Of a DNA stretch of 8,314 bases, positions 1-6,642 are shown piece by piece. The number at the start of each line of letters is the position of its first letter. The first letter of the stretch is position 1. Source of the stretch: Spirochaetota bacterium (GTDB lineage: Bacteria > Spirochaetota > UBA4802 > JAFGJZ01). The translations under genes were made by a program, and so were the position numbers. The notes under the pieces were generated by a model. That model was not told where the DNA came from. It searched no databases and was given only the letters and a program-made list of their open reading frames with translations. The DNA lies in assembly GCA_023396615.1 (NCBI GenBank), contig JAEWVM010000145.1:1-8314 (forward strand), read 5' to 3'.

Positions 1-1235
1 ATTACACCTCTGACATTAATACCTGCATTGCGGTAAACGAGTATATCGTACTTGATATTCTGACCAATTTTTTTTATTGAATCATCTTCGAGAATTGCCT
101 TAATAAGCGAGAGTGCTTCATCGAAAGAGAACTCGCATTTCTTTTCTGAAAATAAATCAGCCTGATCAGCGGGGATATACCACCCCTGCTTTTCTTCAAT
201 CGAAAATGAAACTCCGACTATTGAGGCTTCCATCGGTTTGACGGAAGTCGTTTCTGTGTCGATTGAAACGAGACCCTTCCCTCTTATTGAAGTAATCATC
301 TCATCAAGCTTCGCGCGTGTGGTTACAGTAATATAATTTTTTATTTCCGCCTTGAAGATCTTCTCTTCTTTCACAGTAGAAAATTCATTTATCAGCGAAT
401 TCATTTCAAGCTCACGGAAATATTCGAGAGCCTTTGCGTTGTCAATGCCCGTAAATAAAAAATCTTCAAGTGAATGATTTAATTCAACATCACAATTAAT
501 GGTAACGAGCTCTTTACTCAGATACGCCGAATCCTTTCCGTTTTCAATCTGCTCCTTGAGCTTTCCCTTAAGCTTTTCAGAATTAGCAAATACTCCGTCA
601 AGTGAACCGTAATCAGAAATAAGTTTAAGCGCGGTTTTCTCACCGATCCCTTTTATCCCCGGGACATTATCCGCAGTGTCACCGGTGAGAGCCATATAAT
701 CTATAACCTGTTCGGGATAAATCGAAAGCTTGGAAAAAACTTTTTCACGGTCATAGATATCATATTCAGAAATTCCCTTTGTATTCGCATAAATGGAAAC
801 ATTGGCATTTACAAGCTGGTAGGCATCTTTATCGCCGGTCACCAAAACGACTTCAGTCGAATCCTTTCCGTACTTTTTCGCGACAGAACCGAGAACATCA
901 TCGGCTTCAAAACCTTCGGATATCAGCGTCGGAATTCCGAGGCGTCCAACGAGATTTTTGATTTCTTCTATCTGCTGACGCAGATCATCAGGCATTTTCT
1001 TTCTGTTTGCCTTGTATTCATCATAAAGCTTGAAACGGAATGATTTCTCTTTGGGATCAAACGCAACAGCGAGATAATCGGGTTTCTGTTCGGCAACAAG
1101 CTTCAACAGCATTTTCGCAAATCCGTAAACAGCCGAAGTATTCTGACCCTTCGAATTAATCAGGGGATTTTTTATAAAAGCGTAATAAGCGCGGTAGCAG
1201 AGCGCGTGACCGTCGATAATGTAAAATTTCTTCAT
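1..1235 (-). CDS. polA: DNA polymerase I, N-terminal part (5' nuclease plus 3'-5' exonuclease start), cut by window edge
   Basis: This gene encodes the replication and repair polymerase that removes RNA primers and fills gaps. 411 codons are visible, and the frame runs open off the left edge, so the rest of the proofreading domain and the polymerase domain lie outside. The start is ATG at 1235, giving MKKFYIIDGHALCYRAYYAF, the usual PolA beginning. Metal-binding acidic motifs of the 5' nuclease are present: D8, GFEADD (D112, D113), TGDKD (D135, D137) and TGDTADN (D186, D189). A helix-hairpin-helix stretch, VPGIKGIGEKTALKLI, follows at about 191-206. The 3'-5' exonuclease begins near residue 310 and keeps Exo I (D326-T-E328) and Exo II (N393xxxD397), so proofreading looks intact, unlike PolA of several Gram-positive groups. 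The ribosome site is weak (CTGGATTT before ATG). The gene follows the WG-repeat gene on the same strand after 108 bases. Family assignment is very secure. Confidence 0.97.
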   Translation of the reverse strand, partial: MKKFYIIDGHALCYRAYYAFIKNPLINSKGQNTSAVYGFAKMLLKLVAEQKPDYLAVAFDPKEKSFRFKLYDEYKANRKKMPDDLRQQIEEIKNLVGRLGIPTLISEGFEADDVLGSVAKKYGKDSTEVVLVTGDKDAYQLVNANVSIYANTKGISEYDIYDREKVFSKLSIYPEQVIDYMALTGDTADNVPGIKGIGEKTALKLISDYGSLDGVFANSEKLKGKLKEQIENGKDSAYLSKELVTINCDVELNHSLEDFLFTGIDNAKALEYFRELEMNSLINEFSTVKEEKIFKAEIKNYITVTTRAKLDEMITSIRGKGLVSIDTETTSVKPMEASIVGVSFSIEEKQGWYIPADQADLFSEKKCEFSFDEALSLIKAILEDDSIKKIGQNIKYDILVYRNAGINVRGV

Positions 1236-1260
1236 AAATCCAGAGAGAATAAAAATCGAT

Positions 1261-1272
1261 TTATTGCAATAA
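1261..1272. repeat. 12-base perfect palindrome in the polA leader
   Basis: TTATTGCAATAA reads the same on both strands and sits 25 bases upstream of the polA start codon. It could be a protein-binding half-site pair in the leader. In AT-rich DNA a 12-base palindrome can also arise by chance. No U-run typical of a terminator follows on the coding strand. Confidence 0.3.
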
Positions 1273-1324
1273 TAAAAAGACTCAGACTAAGCAAATAACC
1301 GCACAATACAATAACATCGTTTAT

Positions 1325-1330
1325 ATTATA
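1325..1330 (-). promoter_or_regulatory. Possible -10 box for polA
   Basis: On the minus strand a perfect TATAAT lies at 1330-1325, about 90 bases before the polA start. The best -35 at a 17-base spacing is TTCTAA, inside the 3' end of the WG gene, which is a poor match. The region is AT-rich, so chance occurrence is plausible. It is listed because polA otherwise has no visible promoter of its own. Confidence 0.2.
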
Positions 1331-1343
1331 ATTACCTTTTGCT

Positions 1344-2804
1344 TTATTTAGAATATGCTTTTTTACTCCATTCTCCCCAATCAGTTGAAATAAACATGCC
1401 GGAATAAGTTAACTGCAAATCATTATAATTTTTACTGATTCTATTTCCCATTTTATCAATAAGATAACACTCATCATTCATTCTAACAATTGCGGCTCCA
1501 TTTCTAAAATAACCGGCAGCGGAATAAATAGGATTTATTATTATCTTACCGGTCATATCAATAAAGCCTTTTTTATCATCTATACTTATAACCGCCATTC
1601 CTTCAGAAAACGAAGAAATTGATTCGCATTCGCAACCGGCAATTCTGCTGCCGTCTTTATTTAACAACTGCCATTCATTTCCGCTCTTTACAATAATGAT
1701 AGCGCTATTATCATTATTTTCCCAATCGGTATATTTTTCTAATGTTATAGGCTTTCCAGAAATATCATATAAATACCAAAATCCGTTTTTCATTGCCATC
1801 ACTATATCATGTGAATAAAACAACGCCTCATCAAAGATTGGATCAAGAATTACTCTTCCATTAAAATCAGTAAGTCCTATTTTATCATTTTTCCATATCT
1901 TATAACCATTACGCATAATATATATACCATCATACAGCGGTTTTATTATAAATCTATCCGAGTCATCTACAACACCACTTTTATTATTTATTTTTATCTC
2001 GACAGCTCCATTCTCATAGACATATACTGACTGATACTTAGGAACCGGGATAAATCTTCCATCATTTCTTCTAAGATGAATTCTTCCGTTCATTTTCACT
2101 TCTGCAATATCTCCATTCAGGAATACTTTAACATCATCAAAAAGAAAATCTGACAAATATTCTCCATCATAATTAATTTGCGCCCATTTACCATTTTTTT
2201 TAACCCAAGCTCTACGGTTATAAAAATTATGGTAATCCTCAAAAATACACGGAATAATTATTCGTCCATGCTGATTAACCAATCCATATAAATTATTTTT
2301 CTTTATCCAAATCAAACCGCCGTATTCAATATCAACAAATTCATATTGAGGTTTAATTCTTTCATTACCTGATGAATCTACAACACCCCAATTGTATTTA
2401 TCATCAGCAACTGCCATCAACCCATCTGTGTCATTAATCGTAGTCGAGGATGATCCCATTAAATAGCTAAGATAGTAATACTTCGGTTCAACAATCATTT
2501 GTCCATTTCTGTCGACAAAACCCCATAAATTGTTTGTACGAACAGCTATGAATTCGTATCCCTTTGCAATTTCATCAAACTGCGGAGAGAATAATTCATT
2601 CCCCTGCTGGTCAATCAAACCGAAAAGATCATGATAACGCGGTTTAAAAATCATGGACAATACAGAAAAAATAAATGAACAAACTAAAAATAAAACACAT
2701 AAACGAATTATTTTCAAGAATGAAGATACTATTTTTCTATGATACAAGTTTCTTTTAAAAATACCAATTTTCACATTTCTTAATCCATTTATTTGTAAAA
2801 TCAT
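1344..2804 (-). CDS. Membrane-anchored WG-repeat protein
   Basis: The 486-residue protein has a basic N-terminal tail (about 1-29), one hydrophobic segment (about 30-53) and then a chain of about eleven degenerate WG (KWG-type) beta repeats to the C-terminus. Typical units are LWGFVDRNGQMIVEPKY (93-109), LYGLVNQHGRIIIPCIF (172-188), IGLTDFNGRVILDPIFDEA (309-327) and KKGFIDMTGKIIINPIYSAA (411-430). The repeat core is hydrophobic-G-hydrophobic-hydrophobic-D, G, I-I, P-x-aromatic-D. Such repeats build beta-rich, presumably ligand- or partner-binding modules; no enzymatic motif is visible. By the positive-inside rule the repeats should face the periplasm. The ATG at 2804 follows an in-frame TAG closely; GTG at residue 11 is an alternative, and neither has a strong ribosome site. 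The gene is visibly more AT-rich than polA (about 20-45% GC in sampled lines against about 38-47%). Its specific function is unknown. Confidence 0.88.
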   Translation of the reverse strand: MILQINGLRNVKIGIFKRNLYHRKIVSSFLKIIRLCVLFLVCSFIFSVLSMIFKPRYHDLFGLIDQQGNELFSPQFDEIAKGYEFIAVRTNNLWGFVDRNGQMIVEPKYYYLSYLMGSSSTTINDTDGLMAVADDKYNWGVVDSSGNERIKPQYEFVDIEYGGLIWIKKNNLYGLVNQHGRIIIPCIFEDYHNFYNRRAWVKKNGKWAQINYDGEYLSDFLFDDVKVFLNGDIAEVKMNGRIHLRRNDGRFIPVPKYQSVYVYENGAVEIKINNKSGVVDDSDRFIIKPLYDGIYIMRNGYKIWKNDKIGLTDFNGRVILDPIFDEALFYSHDIVMAMKNGFWYLYDISGKPITLEKYTDWENNDNSAIIIVKSGNEWQLLNKDGSRIAGCECESISSFSEGMAVISIDDKKGFIDMTGKIIINPIYSAAGYFRNGAAIVRMNDECYLIDKMGNRISKNYNDLQLTYSGMFISTDWGEWSKKAYSK

Positions 2805-2865
2805 ATTCTAGATAATTTTCAGGCAAACCAATAGATGAATTAAACTCTTGAATATAATCACAAAC

Positions 2866-2895
2866 ATTATAGTCATACAAATATATATCAATCAA
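2866..2895 (-). promoter_or_regulatory. Candidate sigma-70-type promoter for the WG-repeat gene
   Basis: On the minus strand TTGATT (2895-2890) is followed after 18 bases by a perfect TATAAT (2871-2866). Transcription would begin near 2860 and give a leader of about 55 bases before the ATG at 2804. The position and match are good, but the intergenic DNA is very AT-rich, which raises the chance rate. Confidence 0.42.
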
Positions 2896-2912
2896 TAATT
2901 AGATTCTGTTCT

Positions 2913-2941
2913 TTGAGTTTTAAAATATCCTTGAAAATTAT
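2913..2941 (+). promoter_or_regulatory. Weak candidate promoter for the small lipoprotein gene
   Basis: TTGAGT (2913-2918), a 17-base spacer and AATTAT (2936-2941) form a partial match upstream of the gene starting at 2992. A short inverted repeat, ATCAG-AATC-CTGAT (2950-2963), lies just downstream near the expected transcription start and could be an operator. Both signals are weak. Confidence 0.22.
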
Positions 2942-2991
2942 CCCTAATAATCAGAATCCTGATACTAATACATTTACCGGAGCCTGCATCA

Positions 2992-3411
2992 ATGAAAACA
3001 GCATTAATAGCAATAATTCTTTCTCTTTCTATTTCATGCGCTGAAAAAACCGCAACTCATATTAAAACCGAACCTATACCGGCAAAAATGATTCAGGCGG
3101 AATCTATTGCAGACAAAGAAGATGAGATACTGATTTTCACAGGAAAATATATCGGCGGATACATGGGCTTTGAAGGAAGCGGCTACTATTTCAGATTCAG
3201 AAACGCACAGAAAAAAATAATGACTTTCCGGTCGGATATAAATCCGGAATATGCCTTTTTTATGCCAGGCAAAGACACACTGCTTCCTGTTCAGAACAAA
3301 AAACTCTTTGGAAAAATATTCATCATCTATTACACAGAAGGCACGGAAATAGATCCAAGAGGCAAAACAGTTAAAATAAACAATTACATACGTGCTGAAA
3401 TACAGGAATGA
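2992..3411 (+). CDS. Small putative lipoprotein of unknown function
   Basis: The product has 139 residues and a short signal peptide, MKTALIAIILSLSISC. C16 is the likely lipidated cysteine. The lipobox has Ser at -3 rather than Leu, so it is relaxed compared with the enterobacterial consensus. After a linker of about 30 residues comes a probable beta-rich domain (about 45-139) with aromatic and glycine runs such as GKYIGGYMGFEGSGYYFRF and a charged C-terminus. I do not recognise the family. The ATG at 2992 is supported by GGAG at 2979-2982, nine bases upstream. The gene stands alone: it is divergent from the WG gene, and a separate promoter candidate precedes the next gene. An opposing open frame (3034-3456, minus) lacks a signal peptide or family features and is treated as a shadow. 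That this frame is a real gene is likely; its function is open. Confidence 0.75.
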   Translation: MKTALIAIILSLSISCAEKTATHIKTEPIPAKMIQAESIADKEDEILIFTGKYIGGYMGFEGSGYYFRFRNAQKKIMTFRSDINPEYAFFMPGKDTLLPVQNKKLFGKIFIIYYTEGTEIDPRGKTVKINNYIRAEIQE

Positions 3412-3454
3412 AGGTTCACATAGAATGAAGCATGGAAGCATATTGTATTTAATC

Positions 3455-3485
3455 AAATATTGACTTTTTTGATAAAGTCATATTT
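3455..3485. promoter_or_regulatory. Imperfect inverted repeat overlapping the mscS promoter (operator candidate)
   Basis: TGACTTT (3461-3467) and AAAGTCA (3474-3480) are perfect 7-base arms around a 6-base centre. The symmetry extends to AAATA (3455-3459) and TATTT (3481-3485) if the single T at 3460 is bulged, giving 12-base arms. The structure lies between the lipoprotein stop and the channel start, across the proposed -35 and spacer. That is a classic repressor position. As RNA it would form a hairpin, but only a weak T-rich tail follows, so a terminator for the lipoprotein transcript is the less likely reading. Confidence 0.45.
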
Positions 3486-3488
3486 AAT
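3460..3488 (+). promoter_or_regulatory. Candidate promoter of the mscS-led operon
   Basis: TTGACT (3460-3465) and TTTAAT (3483-3488) are separated by exactly 17 bases, each one mismatch from the sigma-70 consensus. Transcription would start near 3495, about 35 bases before the TTG start of the channel gene. It is the best plus-strand promoter match I found in the window. Confidence 0.5.
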
Positions 3489-3495
3489 TATCGCA

Positions 3496-3537
3496 ATGAA
3501 AGACTTTAATATTCACCAGGGAGAAATTATTGAATAA
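3496..3537 (+). other. Possible 13-codon upstream ORF overlapping the mscS start
   Basis: ATG at 3496 opens a short frame encoding MKDFNIHQGEIIE and ends with TAA at 3535-3537, eight bases inside the channel gene in another frame. No ribosome site precedes it, and its ATG sits about where the proposed promoter would start transcription, so it could only be translated leaderless. Its codons 8-10 contain the ribosome site of the channel gene. It may be a coupling or attenuating leader, or chance. Confidence 0.2.
3518..3523 (+). promoter_or_regulatory. Strong ribosome binding site that fixes a TTG start
   Basis: AGGGAG lies six bases before TTG at 3530, an ideal spacing. It is the deciding evidence that the channel gene uses a TTG start, since no nearby in-frame ATG has such a site. 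Confidence 0.6.
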
Positions 3538-5038
3538 CTTAATAATACATCTGACTGAAAATCTGAAAACTGAACACAAAATCATAGCTGCTGCCGCCGG
3601 CATCATTCTTTCAGCAGGAATATACTTCGTTTCATTAATAATTTTCTCAAATATTAGCCGCCGCGTAGAAAATAAGCCAAAACCGCGCAAAAGCAGATCA
3701 AATAAGCCGCGGATATTTTCATCCGAAATTATCCGCGATTCCCTTTTACTTCTGATAAAATACGCGAAAGTATTTTCAGCCGTCATTATTCTTTTTCTAT
3801 TTATTTCATTATTTTCAAATCTGTTTCCGGATACAGCATCTTCAGGTCTTTATCAGAATGCCGTAAGTTTTATTTTTCTGATTCTCACATCAGCAGTTGC
3901 TTTTTCTCTCAATAAAATAATTAAAATAATCTCGGATGCCGTTTACAATTCCATCCCGGCGTTGAAGGGCAGAATAATAAAATCAGTCCATATCAAAAAT
4001 ATGACACTGTTTTCAGAAGAAAAAATAGCGACAGCAGCTCAAAAAACTGTCCGGTTTATAAGACTTATTCTGACTCTCTTGATTCTATATTTTTTTATAC
4101 CGATAGCTTTCAGCTTCTTTGAATTTACAAGAACATGGGCTGACACACTATTCGGCTATATTCTTACGCCGCTTAAATCGGCAGGATCCGCGGCAATTGG
4201 ATTTATTCCGAATCTGTTTTTTATCGCGGCAATGATATTCATAAGCAGATATGTAATAAAACTCGCTGGTATTTTTTTCAACGAAATCGAAAAAGGCAAT
4301 CTCAGCTTCAGCAATTTTCAGAAAGACTGGGCGAATCCCACATTCAAGATTGCAAGAACATTAGTCATAATGTTCACGCTTATAATAATCTTTCCTTATC
4401 TTCCGGGATCTCAGTCGGATGCCTTTAAAGGAGTCTCCATTTTCGCGGGAATTCTTCTATCCCTCGGATCAACATCCATTGTTTCGAATGTAGTTTCAGG
4501 TGTAATTCTAACATATACTTCTGCTTTCAAAATCGGCGACCGCGTTAAAATCGGCGAGACAACCGGCGACATTCTCGAAAAAACACTTCTGGTAACCAGA
4601 ATCCGCACAATCAAAAACATCATTATTACTATTCCGAATTCAATCGTAATGAACAGCCATATTGAAAATTACACAACCTCCGCTTCTTCTGGTGAAGGCC
4701 TGATACTGAACACATCCGTAACATTAGGCTACGATATTCCATGGCGGAAGATACATGAAGTAATGATTGAAGCGGCACTTTCCGTAAAAGAAGTAATGAA
4801 AGAACCCAAGCCTTTCATACTGCAGACCGCGCTAAATGATTTTTATGTTAATTATGAATTAAACTGCTATACCGACAAACCGGAGAAAACGGCATTAATT
4901 TATTCTTCACTTCATCAGGCAGTTCAGGATAAATGCGCGGAAAACGGCATCGAAATAATGTCGCCTCACTACTCTGCACTGCGAAACGGCGGCAAGAGCA
5001 CGATTCCTAAGATCAGAAAGACAAGGACAAATAAATAA
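3530..5038 (+). CDS. MscS-family mechanosensitive ion channel
   Basis: This inner-membrane channel opens under membrane tension to release solutes during osmotic downshock. The 502-residue protein is longer than the classical MscS of about 286. Hydrophobic segments lie near 18-40, 77-98, 110-130, 174-198, 223-249, 274-292 and 299-328. The last is the Gly/Ala/Ser-rich pore helix (AGILLSLGSTSIVSNVVSG). The MscS beta domain follows with FKIGDRVKIGETTGDI (333-348) and the signature IPN at 368-370. An alpha/beta C-terminal domain ends in IEIMSPHYSALRNGG (474-488), a tail seen in multi-helix MscS relatives. Translation starts at TTG with AGGGAG six bases upstream. A basic loop (44-61) separates the first two helices. 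Fifteen bases separate it from the next gene, so it is probably the first gene of an operon running to 6984. Gating tension and ion preference cannot be inferred. Confidence 0.93.
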   Translation: MNNLIIHLTENLKTEHKIIAAAAGIILSAGIYFVSLIIFSNISRRVENKPKPRKSRSNKPRIFSSEIIRDSLLLLIKYAKVFSAVIILFLFISLFSNLFPDTASSGLYQNAVSFIFLILTSAVAFSLNKIIKIISDAVYNSIPALKGRIIKSVHIKNMTLFSEEKIATAAQKTVRFIRLILTLLILYFFIPIAFSFFEFTRTWADTLFGYILTPLKSAGSAAIGFIPNLFFIAAMIFISRYVIKLAGIFFNEIEKGNLSFSNFQKDWANPTFKIARTLVIMFTLIIIFPYLPGSQSDAFKGVSIFAGILLSLGSTSIVSNVVSGVILTYTSAFKIGDRVKIGETTGDILEKTLLVTRIRTIKNIIITIPNSIVMNSHIENYTTSASSGEGLILNTSVTLGYDIPWRKIHEVMIEAALSVKEVMKEPKPFILQTALNDFYVNYELNCYTDKPEKTALIYSSLHQAVQDKCAENGIEIMSPHYSALRNGGKSTIPKIRKTRTNK

Positions 5039-5053
5039 AACAAAGAGGACATC

Positions 5054-6151
5054 ATGAAATCAAAATCATTATCGATCATTCTCGTTACAGCTATTGCGTC
5101 ATCTTTTGCATGCGGATTCGACGTTAAAAACATCAAAACAAAGTCACCTTCTTCGAAACCTAATAACACAGTCAGTGCGAAAAAAGTTATTATCAATGCC
5201 GGCTCAAACCGCATAACGATGATTCAACCGGCAGGTGAAAACTTAAAGTATCCGGTTTATATTCCATATTCGGAAAAAGAAAACGGAAAGTATACAGATA
5301 AAAACATCGAAGTTCTACACCAGCCGTTTTTAATAGCTGAAACCGAAATGACAAACGAAACCGCCCTGGTCATTCTGCAATGGGCATTGAAAAACGGCAG
5401 GCTGAGCACTGATTTCAAAAAACATAACGGCGTTAATGCAGATTGGATCAAGTACGGCGGAAACCATATTATCGATTTAAGAATAAACGAAATCAAATAT
5501 TCAGTTTCCGACAAATCTTTTTTGATCAATTCAGGATACGCCAAATATCCTTTTGTTCAGATTAACTGGAGCGGCGCTGTAATGATGTGCAACTGGCTGA
5601 CTGAAATGGTTTACGGGAACACCTCTGAACTCGTCTATAGCGGGATAAGTGAAAAATGGAATCCTGACAGCACAAAATCAAATATTAAGAAAAAAGGATT
5701 CCGTCTTCCTGCACATGCAGAATATGTTTTTGCCGCGCGATGTCTCGGCAACAAAAAACCCACCGGAGGAAGCCTCGCAAAAGATTATGTTGCAACTGAA
5801 TTAAACGGCGGAATGAATGTATTAACACAGGGACTATACTGGACTCCGGGAAGATACGCAAGCGGCGCAAAAGAGCCTTATACCAATGAGTCTGAAACAC
5901 TTCGCGTTGCCGTGCCGAGGTCTGAAACTCCGAAACCTGTGGCGACAAAAGCAAAAAACACTTTCGGATTATACGATATCAGCGGAAATGTTGACGAATG
6001 GATGGATGACTTCAGACACATCTACGGAGCAAATTTCCGCACAACAGGCGGAGGCAGTGATCTTGAACGGCTTCAAAGCGCAGAGAAAGATCTTCAGTCA
6101 AGCGCAGCAAGCGGATTAAAACTCGGAATGAGACTTGCGAAAACGCCTTGA
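5054..6151 (+). CDS. SUMF1/FGE-fold lipoprotein, apparently non-catalytic
   Basis: The 365-residue protein starts with a lipoprotein-like signal peptide ending ASSFAC (C20), then a low-complexity linker to about residue 45. The body matches the formylglycine-generating-enzyme (sulfatase-modifying factor) fold. The segments are FLIAETEMTNETALVILQW (92-110), PFVQINWSGAVMMCNWLTEM (166-185), KGFRLPAHAEYVFAARC (214-230), FGLYDISGNVDEWMDD (304-319) and a C-terminal TTGGGS...LGMRLAK (330-363). True aerobic FGEs have a cysteine pair near this C-terminal stretch. Here the only cysteines are C20, C179 and C230, none in that place, so sulfatase activation is unlikely. A binding or structural role in the cell envelope is more plausible. 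A good ribosome site (GAGG at 5045-5048) precedes the ATG, 15 bases after the channel stop. About 25 residues were replaced or lost compared with the usual aligned RGGSW region, by eye. Confidence 0.87.
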   Translation: MKSKSLSIILVTAIASSFACGFDVKNIKTKSPSSKPNNTVSAKKVIINAGSNRITMIQPAGENLKYPVYIPYSEKENGKYTDKNIEVLHQPFLIAETEMTNETALVILQWALKNGRLSTDFKKHNGVNADWIKYGGNHIIDLRINEIKYSVSDKSFLINSGYAKYPFVQINWSGAVMMCNWLTEMVYGNTSELVYSGISEKWNPDSTKSNIKKKGFRLPAHAEYVFAARCLGNKKPTGGSLAKDYVATELNGGMNVLTQGLYWTPGRYASGAKEPYTNESETLRVAVPRSETPKPVATKAKNTFGLYDISGNVDEWMDDFRHIYGANFRTTGGGSDLERLQSAEKDLQSSAASGLKLGMRLAKTP

Positions 6152-6196
6152 TGTAATTAGATATAACGCACAATAGAACAATACAATTGAGGCCAA

Positions 6197-6598
6197 ATGA
6201 AACTTCATCATATTGCTTTCTGGACAGAAAACATCGAACGTTCTTTAGAATTCTACAAAAAACACTTCAAGGCTTCAGTTCTTTTCCGTCACACTTCCGG
6301 AGATTTTTCATGCGTCTTCATCGAAATATCTTCAGGAACAAAAATAGAAATCATGACTAGAACAGATCTTTCGAGTGCGGATTTAAAAGAAAGAACAGGT
6401 TATTCTCATTTTTCACTCGAAGTCGATTCTAAAGAAGAAGTTGACAGACTCACAGATTATTTTATCAGTCAGAACGTCGAAATGAAAAAAATTAAAGAGC
6501 AGTACGACGACGGTTTTTATGAAAGCGCCGTTTGCGATCCGGACGGAAATATTATCGAGCTTGCTTATGTTGACAGAGCTGCAAATCCGAAAGTATAA
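6197..6598 (+). CDS. VOC-superfamily metalloenzyme, glyoxalase I-like
   Basis: The 133-residue protein consists of two beta-alpha-beta-beta-beta modules, as in glyoxalase I, dioxygenases and fosfomycin-resistance proteins. Module one begins MKLHHIAFWTENIERSLEFY; module two begins YSHFSLEVDSKEEVDRL. The four expected metal ligands are in place: H5, E51 (KIEIM), H71 (YSHF) and E121 (GNIIELAYVD). This pattern, and the cytoplasmic-type sequence without a signal peptide, best fit a lactoylglutathione-lyase-like (GloA-type) enzyme that detoxifies methylglyoxal. The substrate cannot be fixed by sequence alone, since VOC members are diverse. GAGG at 6189-6192 lies four bases before the ATG. It follows the SUMF1-fold gene by 45 bases and precedes the cupin gene by 44, on the same strand, consistent with co-transcription. 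It has the length of a compact single-chain glyoxalase. Confidence 0.9.
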   Translation: MKLHHIAFWTENIERSLEFYKKHFKASVLFRHTSGDFSCVFIEISSGTKIEIMTRTDLSSADLKERTGYSHFSLEVDSKEEVDRLTDYFISQNVEMKKIKEQYDDGFYESAVCDPDGNIIELAYVDRAANPKV

Positions 6599-6642
6599 AT
6601 TTTTACGACAAACACCAGATCAGATAAATCACGGGGCAATTG

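Noticed and set aside
779..961. 60-residue plus-strand open frame
   Set aside because: Antisense to the 5' nuclease domain of polA, which has all its motifs in the minus frame.
1236..1343. Terminator between the WG gene and polA
   Set aside because: AGTCTGAGTC followed by five T looked promising, but AGTC is repeated directly and not inverted, so no stem forms.
1344..2804. DNA-level tandem repeat or CRISPR-like array
   Set aside because: The repetition is at protein level (WG repeats) and too diverged in DNA; there are no constant repeats with unique spacers.
3034..3456. 140-residue minus-strand open frame
   Set aside because: It lies antisense to the lipoprotein gene, has no ribosome site or domain features, and is rich in Phe and Cys as expected of a reverse-frame shadow.
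3455..3490. Rho-independent terminator for the small lipoprotein gene
   Set aside because: The hairpin arms are AT-rich and no proper run of T follows; the overlap with a good promoter makes an operator more likely.
3484..3786. 100-residue minus-strand open frame
   Set aside because: Antisense to the start and promoter of the channel gene, with no family features; the opposite frame has clear MscS features.
5257..5954. Two minus-strand open frames (5257-5544 and 5685-5954) and a plus-strand one (5886-6119)
   Set aside because: All lie inside the SUMF1-fold gene, whose frame carries recognisable conserved motifs.
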